Source: Calothrix sp. PCC 6303 (lineage in GTDB: Bacteria; Cyanobacteriota; Cyanobacteriia; Cyanobacteriales; Nostocaceae). From it: DNA of 64,000 nucleotides. This document shows, in pieces, positions 36,020-44,579 of this stretch. Position 1 is the stretch's first letter; every line of letters starts with the position of its first letter. The stretch lies in NCBI RefSeq assembly GCF_000317435.1, contig NC_019751.1:4650001-4714000 (forward strand), in the 5' to 3' direction. The notes below the pieces were generated by a model. The model was given only the letters and a program-made list of their open reading frames with translations, did not search any database and had not been told where the DNA came from. The translations under genes were made by a program, and so were the position numbers.

Positions 36020-38728
36020 ATGTCCAAAAAATATTTTCAAATAATTACCATCAGCTTGTCCATTGCTTTGACAGTTCCTCTGACTGCAAATGGGACGGAA
36101 ATAAAAGTCAAAAATACCTCTTTTGAAATTGCCCAAAATTCTCGGTTAGTGGAAATTACCGGAGTAAATCTAGTTAATACTGAAAAAGGATTAAATTTAT
36201 TTATAGACACCGTTAGGGGTGCAAATCCAGAGGGGGAAATCCTTGATTATGACACATATACTATTGTCAAATTAAACAATACAAAACTCACGCTTTCTGG
36301 TAGTAGAAATTTTTCCAAAACTAATCCGATTCCAGGAATAAATTTAGTTAGTGTCACCCAAAGCAGTGAAAATGAAGTTGAAATCAAGATTGTTGGAGAT
36401 AAAAAATTACCCAAAATTGAAGAACTTCCAAATAGCAAAGGATTACTCTTTACCATTATTCCTGAAGTAACTATTGCGAAGGAACCGACGCAACCAACAG
36501 AAGATACAACTTCTCAAAACCCAGAAAAAACAGAGGAAACAACAGAGGAAAATATAGAGTTAACTGTCGTAGGTACTGCAAACCCTGAAGAAACAGCACC
36601 AGGAACAATTACAGTCATCGATAGAGAACAAATTCAGAAACAACAAGCAAGGGATATTCGAGACTTAATTCGGTATGAACCTGGAGTTTCTGTACCCAAT
36701 GATTCCCGTGGTGGTTTGCAGGGTGTAAATGTGCGGGGATTGGATGGAAACCGGGTGAATATGCAAGTTGATGGAATTCGTCTTCCCTCTGAATATAGCT
36801 ATGGAACCACCAGAGTTGGACGTGACTATGTTGATATCGAAACTTTAAATTCTTTGGAAATTTTCAAAGGGAATAATTCTGCGATATTGAATAGTGATGC
36901 ATTAGGGGGAACTGTTAATTTCAATACTGCCAATGCTGGTAATTTACTGGATACATTAGGAAAAGACTCATTTACGAATGCTCGTATACAATACAGTAGT
37001 AAAGATACCGGAGTTGTAGGGACAATTACTCAAGCAAACCGCTTCGATAAACTTGATACATTGTTTATCTATACCAGACGCGATCGCAATGAAGTACAAA
37101 TTGGGGGAGGAAATAGTAAATATCAAGATAATCAGGATATCAACCGGAATAATTTCTTGGGTAAAGTCACTTACAATTTTGATAAAACTAGTTTTTTAGA
37201 GTTCACTGGAGAATACTTTAATAACGTTGCAGATACTAAGTTTTCCCTTGATAATTTCCCTTCACTTGCTTTTGAAGGTAGTACAAGAGCATTACGGGAA
37301 GAAGTTACCACCGATAGGACGAGATTTAGTTTAGCTTATCAGTTGAATAATCCTGATAGTAAATCATGGTTACAATTTGCTAGGGCAATTATTTACTATC
37401 AAGATGCACAAATTCAGGAAGATAGTAAACGCAGTATTATTAGTCGTGGTGCTATCCAAAAAGAAGAAGCAGATAAAGAATTGATCGACAAAGTTTTTGG
37501 GGGAAATCTCCAACTTCGTAGCGACTTTAAATTAGGAAATATTAATAACCGTCTTACCTACGGATTTGATGTTTCTAGCACCTATAACGAACGAAACTAT
37601 CTGAACTTTAATGTCACAACTGGAGCAAGAGTTAATTTACCTAACTTTCCCCAGAAAGATTTTCCCGATAGTATGACATTTCGCTTTGGAGCATTTTTAC
37701 AAAATGAAATTGCCTTGGGTGATGGTAAATTTAAAATCATCCCCGGTTTGCGGTTTGATGTGTACGATCTTCAAGCAGAAAATAACTTTGAATTTACCCG
37801 GAAAAACCAAGGAAGACCAGCTGTTGATTATGCAGCATCGGGAATTAATCCTAGTTTGGGTTTAACCTATGAAATTAGCCCAGGAACGACTACATTTGCG
37901 CGTTATTCCCGTGGTTTTCGTCCCCCACTGTACGATGAATTAAACTTTGCTTTCCGAGCAGATATTCCCCTTCGTCCCCACAAAGGTATACCAAATCCAG
38001 ACCTAGAAACAGAGACAAGTAACAACTTTGAATTAGGTTTGCGTAGTCGTTCCCAACAATTTGATTTTGGTGTCACCGGATTCTACAATCGCTATAGCAA
38101 TTTCATCGAACGTTCGGCATTTGTCTCTTTTGATCAGAATGATTTTGGTAGTATTCCCAGTGGAGGAAGACGCATACCTTTCCAGGTTTTCCAAGCTCAA
38201 AATATCCCCGATGTCGAAATTTATGGTGTAGAACTAAAAGCAGCATATCGCTTTAGTTCCAAACCTGGAGGATTGAGTATTAAGAGTGCTTTGGGATGGC
38301 AAGTTGGGAATGATTTAACTAGGGATAGAACCCTTGCAAGTGTTGGACCACTACAAGCAGTTGTTGGTTTAGGATATCAATCACCTACGGATAAATGGGG
38401 TGCAGAATTCATTGGTACTTTTGTTGCTAAAGCTAGAGAATTATCTCTTGTTGATAACCAAACTAGTGTCGTTAATGGGGGTGTTCCTACTCGGAAAACA
38501 GATTTTTATGAGCCTGATGGATATGCATTGTTTGATTTCATTGGCTACTATAATATTAGTAGGAATTTGAGTTTGACTGCGGGGGTTTATAATATTTTTA
38601 ATACTGAATATTATCAATATGCAGATATGAGAACTATTGACGCAAGGTCAGCTACATTTGCAGCACAGAGGGGGAGGTATGCTCAACCAGGTACTAATTT
38701 TGCAGTTGGATTGAGTTGGAAGTTTTAG
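36020..38728 (+). CDS. TonB-dependent outer membrane receptor with N-terminal AMIN domain
   Basis: The protein has 902 aa. After a signal peptide comes an AMIN domain (about residues 40-150: VEITGVNLVNTEKGLNLFID), then a Glu/Thr-rich linker and a TonB-box-like ELTVVGTA near 180. The plug follows (ITVIDREQIQKQQARDIRDLIRYEPGVSV, NVRGLDGNRVNMQVDGIRLP, SLEIFKGNNSAILNSDALGGTVNF), and then a 22-stranded barrel ending in GTNFAVGLSWKF with the terminal Phe. The plug wording resembles the hemoglobin/transferrin receptor group, which suggests heme or heme protein as substrate. AMIN-carrying receptors are typical of cyanobacterial iron uptake. A Fur-like box precedes it. Confidence 0.9.
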   Translation: MSKKYFQIITISLSIALTVPLTANGTEIKVKNTSFEIAQNSRLVEITGVNLVNTEKGLNLFIDTVRGANPEGEILDYDTYTIVKLNNTKLTLSGSRNFSKTNPIPGINLVSVTQSSENEVEIKIVGDKKLPKIEELPNSKGLLFTIIPEVTIAKEPTQPTEDTTSQNPEKTEETTEENIELTVVGTANPEETAPGTITVIDREQIQKQQARDIRDLIRYEPGVSVPNDSRGGLQGVNVRGLDGNRVNMQVDGIRLPSEYSYGTTRVGRDYVDIETLNSLEIFKGNNSAILNSDALGGTVNFNTANAGNLLDTLGKDSFTNARIQYSSKDTGVVGTITQANRFDKLDTLFIYTRRDRNEVQIGGGNSKYQDNQDINRNNFLGKVTYNFDKTSFLEFTGEYFNNVADTKFSLDNFPSLAFEGSTRALREEVTTDRTRFSLAYQLNNPDSKSWLQFARAIIYYQDAQIQEDSKRSIISRGAIQKEEADKELIDKVFGGNLQLRSDFKLGNINNRLTYGFDVSSTYNERNYLNFNVTTGARVNLPNFPQKDFPDSMTFRFGAFLQNEIALGDGKFKIIPGLRFDVYDLQAENNFEFTRKNQGRPAVDYAASGINPSLGLTYEISPGTTTFARYSRGFRPPLYDELNFAFRADIPLRPHKGIPNPDLETETSNNFELGLRSRSQQFDFGVTGFYNRYSNFIERSAFVSFDQNDFGSIPSGGRRIPFQVFQAQNIPDVEIYGVELKAAYRFSSKPGGLSIKSALGWQVGNDLTRDRTLASVGPLQAVVGLGYQSPTDKWGAEFIGTFVAKARELSLVDNQTSVVNGGVPTRKTDFYEPDGYALFDFIGYYNISRNLSLTAGVYNIFNTEYYQYADMRTIDARSATFAAQRGRYAQPGTNFAVGLSWKF

Positions 38729-38815
38729 TTATTTTAGCGAAAAACATGGCATCTTCAATAAATATTCAGATGCCATTATTCATATTTTTTTTATTAACAT
38801 TAACCCCAGAAAATC

Positions 38816-39718
38816 ATGAATCAGAAAACTTTAATTTTGATATTTGCAGCCCTACTTAGCATTAATCTATTTGCCTGTTCCAATACTGACAAAAAATCAA
38901 CTATAAATAAAACTGAAAGTTTAACTAATACGCAAACACCGATTCAACAAGCCCAAAGAGTCGTTGCGCTCACACCATTAGCAGCAGACTTGATTTATAA
39001 ACTAGATAAAACTAAATTGGTTGGTGTTCCTAGTGGTAGGTATACAGATGTAGTTGCCAAAGCTAAATTTGCGGATTTTCCTAGAGTTGGGAGAAATACA
39101 GCAATTAATATAGAAAAAATTGTCTCTCTAAAACCCGATTTAGTCATCGGTTCAGAAGGATTCCATGACCAGATTTTGGGTAAATTAAAAGAATTAGGAA
39201 TACAGACTCGTACTGGCAGTATTCGTAGTTGGCAAGACCTAAATAATCAAACAAAAGAAATAGCAAAACTAACTGGAACCGACCCTAAACCAATTTTAGA
39301 TAAATTTGAATCTTACTTAAATAATATTCCTCAAAATGGTCAAAAAGTTTTAGTTTTAGCTCGTCCTCAACCCACTTCATCACCAAATAAAAATAGTTGG
39401 GCTGGTGATTTATTAACAAAATTCAACTATAAAAATCTAGTGGCAGATTTAGAATCAAATGGTCGTTTTCCTGGTTATTTAACTCTTTCTCAGGAAAAAA
39501 TATTGGAAGCAAATCCAGATAAAATTTTTCTGATTGAATCTGGAAATCTCAACCCTGAAGAATTTAAAAAGCTTCCTTATTGGAATAAGTTAAAAGCTGT
39601 TCAAACTAATCAAGTATATACTTTCCATCACGATGGTTTGATTAGTCCCACTAGTGTTGATACTGTAGAACAAGTTACCAAACAATTACGAGAAGTTGCA
39701 GAAAAGTCAAGAGAGTAA
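38816..39718 (+). CDS. Periplasmic binding lipoprotein (BtuF/FepB-like)
   Basis: The protein has 300 aa. The lipobox LFAC gives a lipoprotein with Cys at about residue 21. The body has the two-lobe helical-backbone fold of cluster A-II binding proteins: RVVALTPLAADLIYKL, then DFPRVGRNTAINIEKIVSLKPDLVIG, a long connecting helix, and LEANPDKIFLIESGN. The end PTSVDTVEQVTKQL is also usual. It hands substrate from the receptor to the permease. It lies 88 bp after the receptor and is the last gene of the module; a convergent unrelated gene ends 26 bp on. Confidence 0.9.
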   Translation: MNQKTLILIFAALLSINLFACSNTDKKSTINKTESLTNTQTPIQQAQRVVALTPLAADLIYKLDKTKLVGVPSGRYTDVVAKAKFADFPRVGRNTAINIEKIVSLKPDLVIGSEGFHDQILGKLKELGIQTRTGSIRSWQDLNNQTKEIAKLTGTDPKPILDKFESYLNNIPQNGQKVLVLARPQPTSSPNKNSWAGDLLTKFNYKNLVADLESNGRFPGYLTLSQEKILEANPDKIFLIESGNLNPEEFKKLPYWNKLKAVQTNQVYTFHHDGLISPTSVDTVEQVTKQLREVAEKSRE

Positions 39719-39744
39719 AGTTTGCAAGACTTCTGTTCCTTGAT

Positions 39745-40857
39745 TCAATTTGTGATTCCTCGAAAGAGGACGCGCCCTGGAAGGATTTCTTCGTTGATTT
39801 TGGCGTATACTCTTAGGCAGGCGGATACTTCTCCGCTAATTCCTCCAATGTCGAGTTGGAGGTCGTCTTTGGAGTAAGTATAGATGTCAGCGTATGTTCC
39901 CCAAAGTGGACGAATTTGTACTTGATGTCCGGCAAGACGGGCTTTTTCGACGCTAGAATCGAGGGTGCGACGGGTTTCTTGTTGGAGTTTACCCCACCAG
40001 GAATAGCGATCGCATGATGGCAGGTATACTAGGGAATGGATGGCTTCATCAAAGTCAAGTCTGGCTTTGAGGGTGGTGATGGTGTCTGTGTTTTGGGCTG
40101 TTGCTTGGACTCGACGGAATCTTTCGAGGAGGGCAATGACGTATTTGGTACGTTCGTTGGTGGAGTTGAGGGGACGGATACCAAATCGATCTACACTTTT
40201 AAGGGCATGGTGTAGGGAAGAATCGAATTGGATGAATTTGAGGCAGGTTGAGAGGATTCCCGCGAGAAAGTAAAGGTCGCTGTCGTTTTTGCTTGTGATA
40301 ATCTGGGTGGAAATGGGAATGCGATCGCTTAAACAAAGTCCGGTGGTTTGGAGTGTTCCTGTTAAACCTGGGTAAATTAGTTCGCTACGGGAAAAGGGTA
40401 GGACTTTACGCGGAAGTTTATCTTCGGATGCACCAATTTCGGTGGTAAATTTGAGAATGCGATCGCGCCACAGTTTAGATGATCTTTCGGGGATACGTAG
40501 CAAAAATCTCTGAATTTCGTTCCATAAGTCAGCGTCTTTGGTACTGCGAAATTCTTCTTGATGTAAATATTTGGCTGTTTCTGGATCGTTTTCCAGCATT
40601 TCAGCAACGGGTTGTAATTTTAATTCTACATCCACTGGTTCAAGAATATCTTTATGGGAGTCAGAATTGCTAATAGTTTGCTGATTCAGTAGGATATCTA
40701 GTTGTTTGACTAATTCTTGACAAGTTTCCCTACCTGCATCCTCTTCTGTTGTTTTGAGTGCTTCCTCAAGTTGGGTTTGTAAACCAGATAAACCTAGTTT
40801 TAGTACCCAAGCTAAACGTGAGTTTTCAGTTGTGAGTAATTTGCTAAACTGATCCAT
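39745..40857 (-). CDS. Unknown 370-aa protein of the GTPase/Hsp70-like module
   Basis: The protein has 370 aa, is soluble and mostly helical in the first 150 residues (LEEALKTTEEDAGRETCQELVKQLDILL), and is not recognised. The second half is mixed, with ILRVYAKINEEILPGRVLFRGITN-like strands at the end. It has no nucleotide-binding motif. It is the third gene of a minus-strand unit after a dynamin-like GTPase and a large Hsp70-like ATPase; the gap to the latter is 191 bp and holds a tandem heptamer array. By position it may be the third partner (cf. SrfA in the SrfABC trio), which is inference only. Confidence 0.75.
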   Translation of the reverse strand: MDQFSKLLTTENSRLAWVLKLGLSGLQTQLEEALKTTEEDAGRETCQELVKQLDILLNQQTISNSDSHKDILEPVDVELKLQPVAEMLENDPETAKYLHQEEFRSTKDADLWNEIQRFLLRIPERSSKLWRDRILKFTTEIGASEDKLPRKVLPFSRSELIYPGLTGTLQTTGLCLSDRIPISTQIITSKNDSDLYFLAGILSTCLKFIQFDSSLHHALKSVDRFGIRPLNSTNERTKYVIALLERFRRVQATAQNTDTITTLKARLDFDEAIHSLVYLPSCDRYSWWGKLQQETRRTLDSSVEKARLAGHQVQIRPLWGTYADIYTYSKDDLQLDIGGISGEVSACLRVYAKINEEILPGRVLFRGITN

Positions 40858-40991
40858 ATTGCCATAAAGTCATCATTCTGGATGTGAAAACAGAGTTTGA
40901 TATTGATATCAAGAAACCGAATCTATGATATTTACCTACAAAACTACTCTTAGTACAGTTGGGCACGAATAAACCTACCATCTAAAATTTT

Positions 40992-41054
40992 ACTCATTAC
41001 TCATTCCTCATTCCTCATTACTCATTACTCATTATTCATTCCTCATTCCTAATG
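40992..41054. repeat. Heptanucleotide tandem repeat (STRR type)
   Basis: Nine consecutive 7-mers, mainly ACTCATT and CCTCATT, with the last ones reaching the stop codon of the Hsp70-like gene. Short tandem heptamer arrays (STRR) are a known feature of heterocystous cyanobacteria such as Calothrix. Copy number may vary between strains. Confidence 0.8.
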
Positions 41055-44000
41055 TTCTCCAGAAAATGGATCTCGTTTGACTTCAATATCATTGGGTTGC
41101 GCTTGGAGTGTATCTCGAAATACACAACCTTCCTGTTGTAAGTCTTCGGAATTTAGGCTTTCCCAATAGGGAACTTCAAATGCATGTACTCTAATGATGC
41201 CTTTGGCACTGAGAGTTACATAATATTTGCAGGGATATTCGCTTTTAATTTCTGGTTGGGGTAATTCTCCAATTAATTCCCATTTATTGGATTTGGGGTT
41301 GTGAAATTGAAAATAGAAGTGATGTTTACCGCTGATGGGAAATGCCGGAAGTTCACTAATTAATCCGGTTGTTGATGTTTGGATATTTCCAGAATTGTCA
41401 CGGAAAGTTTTTAGGTTTTGGCTATGGTTTTCTTCACTAGAAAATAATACTGTATGGGCATCTGTTTTTAAGGAACTGGCTGATTCTACTACGTTGACGG
41501 CAATATGTCCTAGTAAGTTACCATTTTCATCAATTATGGTTGGTAAATTTAGAATTGTTCCGGCATCTAAATAGAGAATATTTGGATTAATTAGATAATG
41601 GGGATTTCCATGACATAGCAATAGATCTATTTCCAATCTCTGGTTGATTTCAAATTGAATTTTGATGCGATTTTTAAATTCATCCTCACTCATATCTAAT
41701 TTTTTTCGTAAAGCATCACCGTTATAACTTCCCCATAGCTGAGGTTTAATATTTTCAAAATCTTGACGAATAATATTATTTGTTAATTGCATCCCTTGCC
41801 AATTACTTCGGAATTTCGCAACTGCTTCACCAGACTTAATTTGATAGAGTTCTTGCCCAGCTTTAAAAATTGGTTCTGGACTAGCACTAATCACTTCTCG
41901 AATAAAAGAACAGGGAAGAAAATAAAAGAGATTTTTGACATCAATATAAAGTTGATTAGCACCTTTACGAAGTAAATCTTTCGATTCTTTCGGTGAAAAA
42001 CCCAACTGTCGCAGTTTTTCCGCAAAACAAGCGCCTGCCGATGTCGCTAACTTGGTAAATTCCGGTTCAAAGGTGACTCTTTCCTTATTCCAAATAAAAT
42101 AATCAGACTTACTAAATACTCTATATAGTTCCTTCTCCACCAAATCCAAATTACAGGTTTTGCCAGATAAAATTAACCAATCCACCTGTTCATTTTTCTG
42201 ACTTTGCTGCTGAGACTTATCAGATAAAGTATTCCCCACCAAACCATGGGCAATTGCCACAGCTTCACTAACAACTGGAAGAGTTGCCCGTTCAAATTGT
42301 TGGACAGTGAGAGTCACACTCAAATGATCAATCATCACCGCAGGTAACTTAATATCATTTTGGGCTAAAAGTTCAGAAATCTTTTGCCCATTTAACATAT
42401 ATACAGGTTCAGGAGAATCCTTTTGCCTCTTCCTGCCCAAAATCAACTTCGCATCTTCAGCATGTTCCCAAAGAGTGTAAAATGTTTGAGCGCGTGCCGG
42501 AGAATTTTTCCACCGGGTAGAAATCACCTTTTCCGCAGCATTTAAAGCTTCCCGATAAGCCTCATCTTCCCGATTCTCCTTATCAACACAAGCTAGGAGT
42601 TTCCCAGGAATAAACTTACCATTTTCCAGAAAGCGATCGCTTAATTCCTCCGGATGTACTTTCAGGACATCTTTTCCCAATTTATCACCAGCCACAGCAC
42701 TCAACAAACTGTCAGCAATTGCCACCTTCAACAGCAAAAACAGCTTTAAAGTAATTAACTCCCCACCCAACTGCAAATGTCCCGAAGAACCCAATAACTT
42801 AGGAGTTAACTTATAATAGCGTCCCCCATCCCCTCGATCTTCCCCCGGTTCAAAAGGGTTAATTTCCGTCAAAGTTAGGCGAATTAGGGCTAAATCCGTA
42901 GTTCCCCCACCAATATCCAGAACTAACACATTCTGCCACCACTTATCCCCATCATAGCGACAGCGACTCTTAAAAGACTCAATCCCTACATTCAAATCAC
43001 CACCAAATTCTCGCCACAAAAAGAAAATCGCCACAGATACAGCCTCATCATAAGCCATCTGCACATCAGCAATATCCAGCTTTCTCACCAAATTTTCAAT
43101 TTCCCGCCGCACAAACGGAGAAGCGATAGTGGGATAAGTCACCACAGCCCGGTAGAATTTGCCCTCAGAACACCTGCCCGGATTACTTTGACGGTACTTC
43201 TCAGTTAATTCAATTAGATGGGCATAAGCCGATTGTAGCAGCGTATTTACAGGGAGAGTATCCGTCTCATTATTTAGTGTAATTTTACACATTTTATCCT
43301 GTCCAAAATAGCGCTTCGGCGAATGTAAAAACCTGCCCTCAATCGCCTCACCATGCCTAATAGCATTCAAACGGTGCTGCTTTGCCTGTTCCCCCAAAAT
43401 CACCTTCACCTGACTCACCGTACCATTAACAATACTGGGTTCCAAACTAGTCACCTCCAACTCGCTAGGAATCTCGCATTGACGGCGATTCTTATCCAAT
43501 TCCGCAGGTATCAAACTTTGCCATTCCATCGCCGGAACCCGGAAAGCCTCATGATATATTTGGTTAAGATGCTTACTAGCAGCACGACGGAACCAATCCA
43601 AGCGCTTACTGAGACAGATTTCAATTTGGCGAACAGTCTCCAACAGCTGGACACTACTCACCCCCTGAATCAGATATTCCCCTAGATTTTGGCGATGACT
43701 AGCAGCATCCTTACTGAGTTCCGACAAAAACTTTTGCCACTCCCCATCCCAAGCACCGCGACTAATAGACGTGATATCATCGATAGGGCGTGAATTGATC
43801 CAAGCAGTTAAGCGATCGCGTAACCTAGTTTCCTGCTCAATAGGCAGAGTATCAGGAGTCACAATCACCTTCGGATCATAAAGAGTAATCGTCGAATTAG
43901 AAGTACCAAAATCAATCGCAAACCAACCAGGATAAGTAAGTTGTGGTTTCACAGATTCAGAACCAGATAATTGAGGAATCAAAGTAGTAGTCAACAAAGA

Positions 44001-44405
44001 AGAATCCGGTGAAAAAGTCCAAATATTGCACTCCGAAATTGCAGTTTTAGAAACAGACAAATCAGCATTACCAAAATTATCCGAATTAAAATACTCCACA
44101 GTCACAGTCAACGTACAATTAACACCCGAAATCAGTAACTTATCCCAAACACAATCACTTTGTTTCAACCGTTGAGGACTCGAAAGCTTCAAAAGTTGAT
44201 TACCTTCAAAACTCGCACCCTTATAAGCACCTTGAATAGTAGCCACCAAATCCAAAGGCATCCCCGTAACCACAATCCTCACAGCAGAAACATGGGGAAC
44301 ATTAACAATATCAGTCGGCTTAATCTCAATAATCGGTAAAACCAGTAAATTACTATCCTTAATTCTCAACTGATAGCGATTAAGTAACTCAATCTTCACA
44401 GGCAT
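41049..44405 (-). CDS. Large Hsp70/actin-fold ATPase (SrfB-like by composition)
   Basis: The protein has 1118 aa from the ATG at 44405, which has AGGAAG about 8 bases upstream. An open stretch of 41 further codons lies upstream but consists of repeat-derived DNA. Phosphate-1 motif GWFAIDFGTSNSTITLYDP is near residue 163 and phosphate-2 NVLVLDIGGGTTDLALIRL near 493, so the actin/Hsp70 ATPase core is split by a long insert. An N-terminal 150-residue beta-rich region and a C-terminal 300-residue region flank it. No DnaK substrate-binding domain is seen. It follows the dynamin-like GTPase gene by about 170 bp and may act with it. The SrfB analogy rests on size and partners, not on clear sequence match. 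Confidence 0.82.
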   Translation of the reverse strand: MPVKIELLNRYQLRIKDSNLLVLPIIEIKPTDIVNVPHVSAVRIVVTGMPLDLVATIQGAYKGASFEGNQLLKLSSPQRLKQSDCVWDKLLISGVNCTLTVTVEYFNSDNFGNADLSVSKTAISECNIWTFSPDSSLLTTTLIPQLSGSESVKPQLTYPGWFAIDFGTSNSTITLYDPKVIVTPDTLPIEQETRLRDRLTAWINSRPIDDITSISRGAWDGEWQKFLSELSKDAASHRQNLGEYLIQGVSSVQLLETVRQIEICLSKRLDWFRRAASKHLNQIYHEAFRVPAMEWQSLIPAELDKNRRQCEIPSELEVTSLEPSIVNGTVSQVKVILGEQAKQHRLNAIRHGEAIEGRFLHSPKRYFGQDKMCKITLNNETDTLPVNTLLQSAYAHLIELTEKYRQSNPGRCSEGKFYRAVVTYPTIASPFVRREIENLVRKLDIADVQMAYDEAVSVAIFFLWREFGGDLNVGIESFKSRCRYDGDKWWQNVLVLDIGGGTTDLALIRLTLTEINPFEPGEDRGDGGRYYKLTPKLLGSSGHLQLGGELITLKLFLLLKVAIADSLLSAVAGDKLGKDVLKVHPEELSDRFLENGKFIPGKLLACVDKENREDEAYREALNAAEKVISTRWKNSPARAQTFYTLWEHAEDAKLILGRKRQKDSPEPVYMLNGQKISELLAQNDIKLPAVMIDHLSVTLTVQQFERATLPVVSEAVAIAHGLVGNTLSDKSQQQSQKNEQVDWLILSGKTCNLDLVEKELYRVFSKSDYFIWNKERVTFEPEFTKLATSAGACFAEKLRQLGFSPKESKDLLRKGANQLYIDVKNLFYFLPCSFIREVISASPEPIFKAGQELYQIKSGEAVAKFRSNWQGMQLTNNIIRQDFENIKPQLWGSYNGDALRKKLDMSEDEFKNRIKIQFEINQRLEIDLLLCHGNPHYLINPNILYLDAGTILNLPTIIDENGNLLGHIAVNVVESASSLKTDAHTVLFSSEENHSQNLKTFRDNSGNIQTSTTGLISELPAFPISGKHHFYFQFHNPKSNKWELIGELPQPEIKSEYPCKYYVTLSAKGIIRVHAFEVPYWESLNSEDLQQEGCVFRDTLQAQPNDIEVKRDPFSGEH

Positions 44406-44440
44406 ATTGATCAACTTCCTAAAAATATAAATAAAACATA

Positions 44441-44467
44441 GAGAGACGCGATATATCTCGTCTCTAC
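44441..44467. repeat. Palindromic repeat (GAGAGACGCGA...TCTCGTCTCTAC)
   Basis: An imperfect inverted repeat in the gap between the GTPase and Hsp70-like genes, followed by a second repeat-like stretch (GCCTACGGCAAGCCGC) to about 44550. It is of the same loose family as 8831-8857. It could lower read-through between the two genes. Confidence 0.6.
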
Positions 44468-44579
44468 ATTCCTCTCTTCTTCCTCTCTCTGCGAAACTCT
44501 GCGCTTCCCAGCCTACGGCAAGCCGCAAAGCGTCTACCGCGTCCCTCTGCGTTAAAAATCTTTTATTTATTTACATTAA

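Noticed and set aside
44406-44528. Upstream extension of the Hsp70-like gene by 41 codons
   Set aside because: The stretch is made of repeat DNA and lacks a ribosome site, while the ATG at 44405 has AGGAAG at good spacing.
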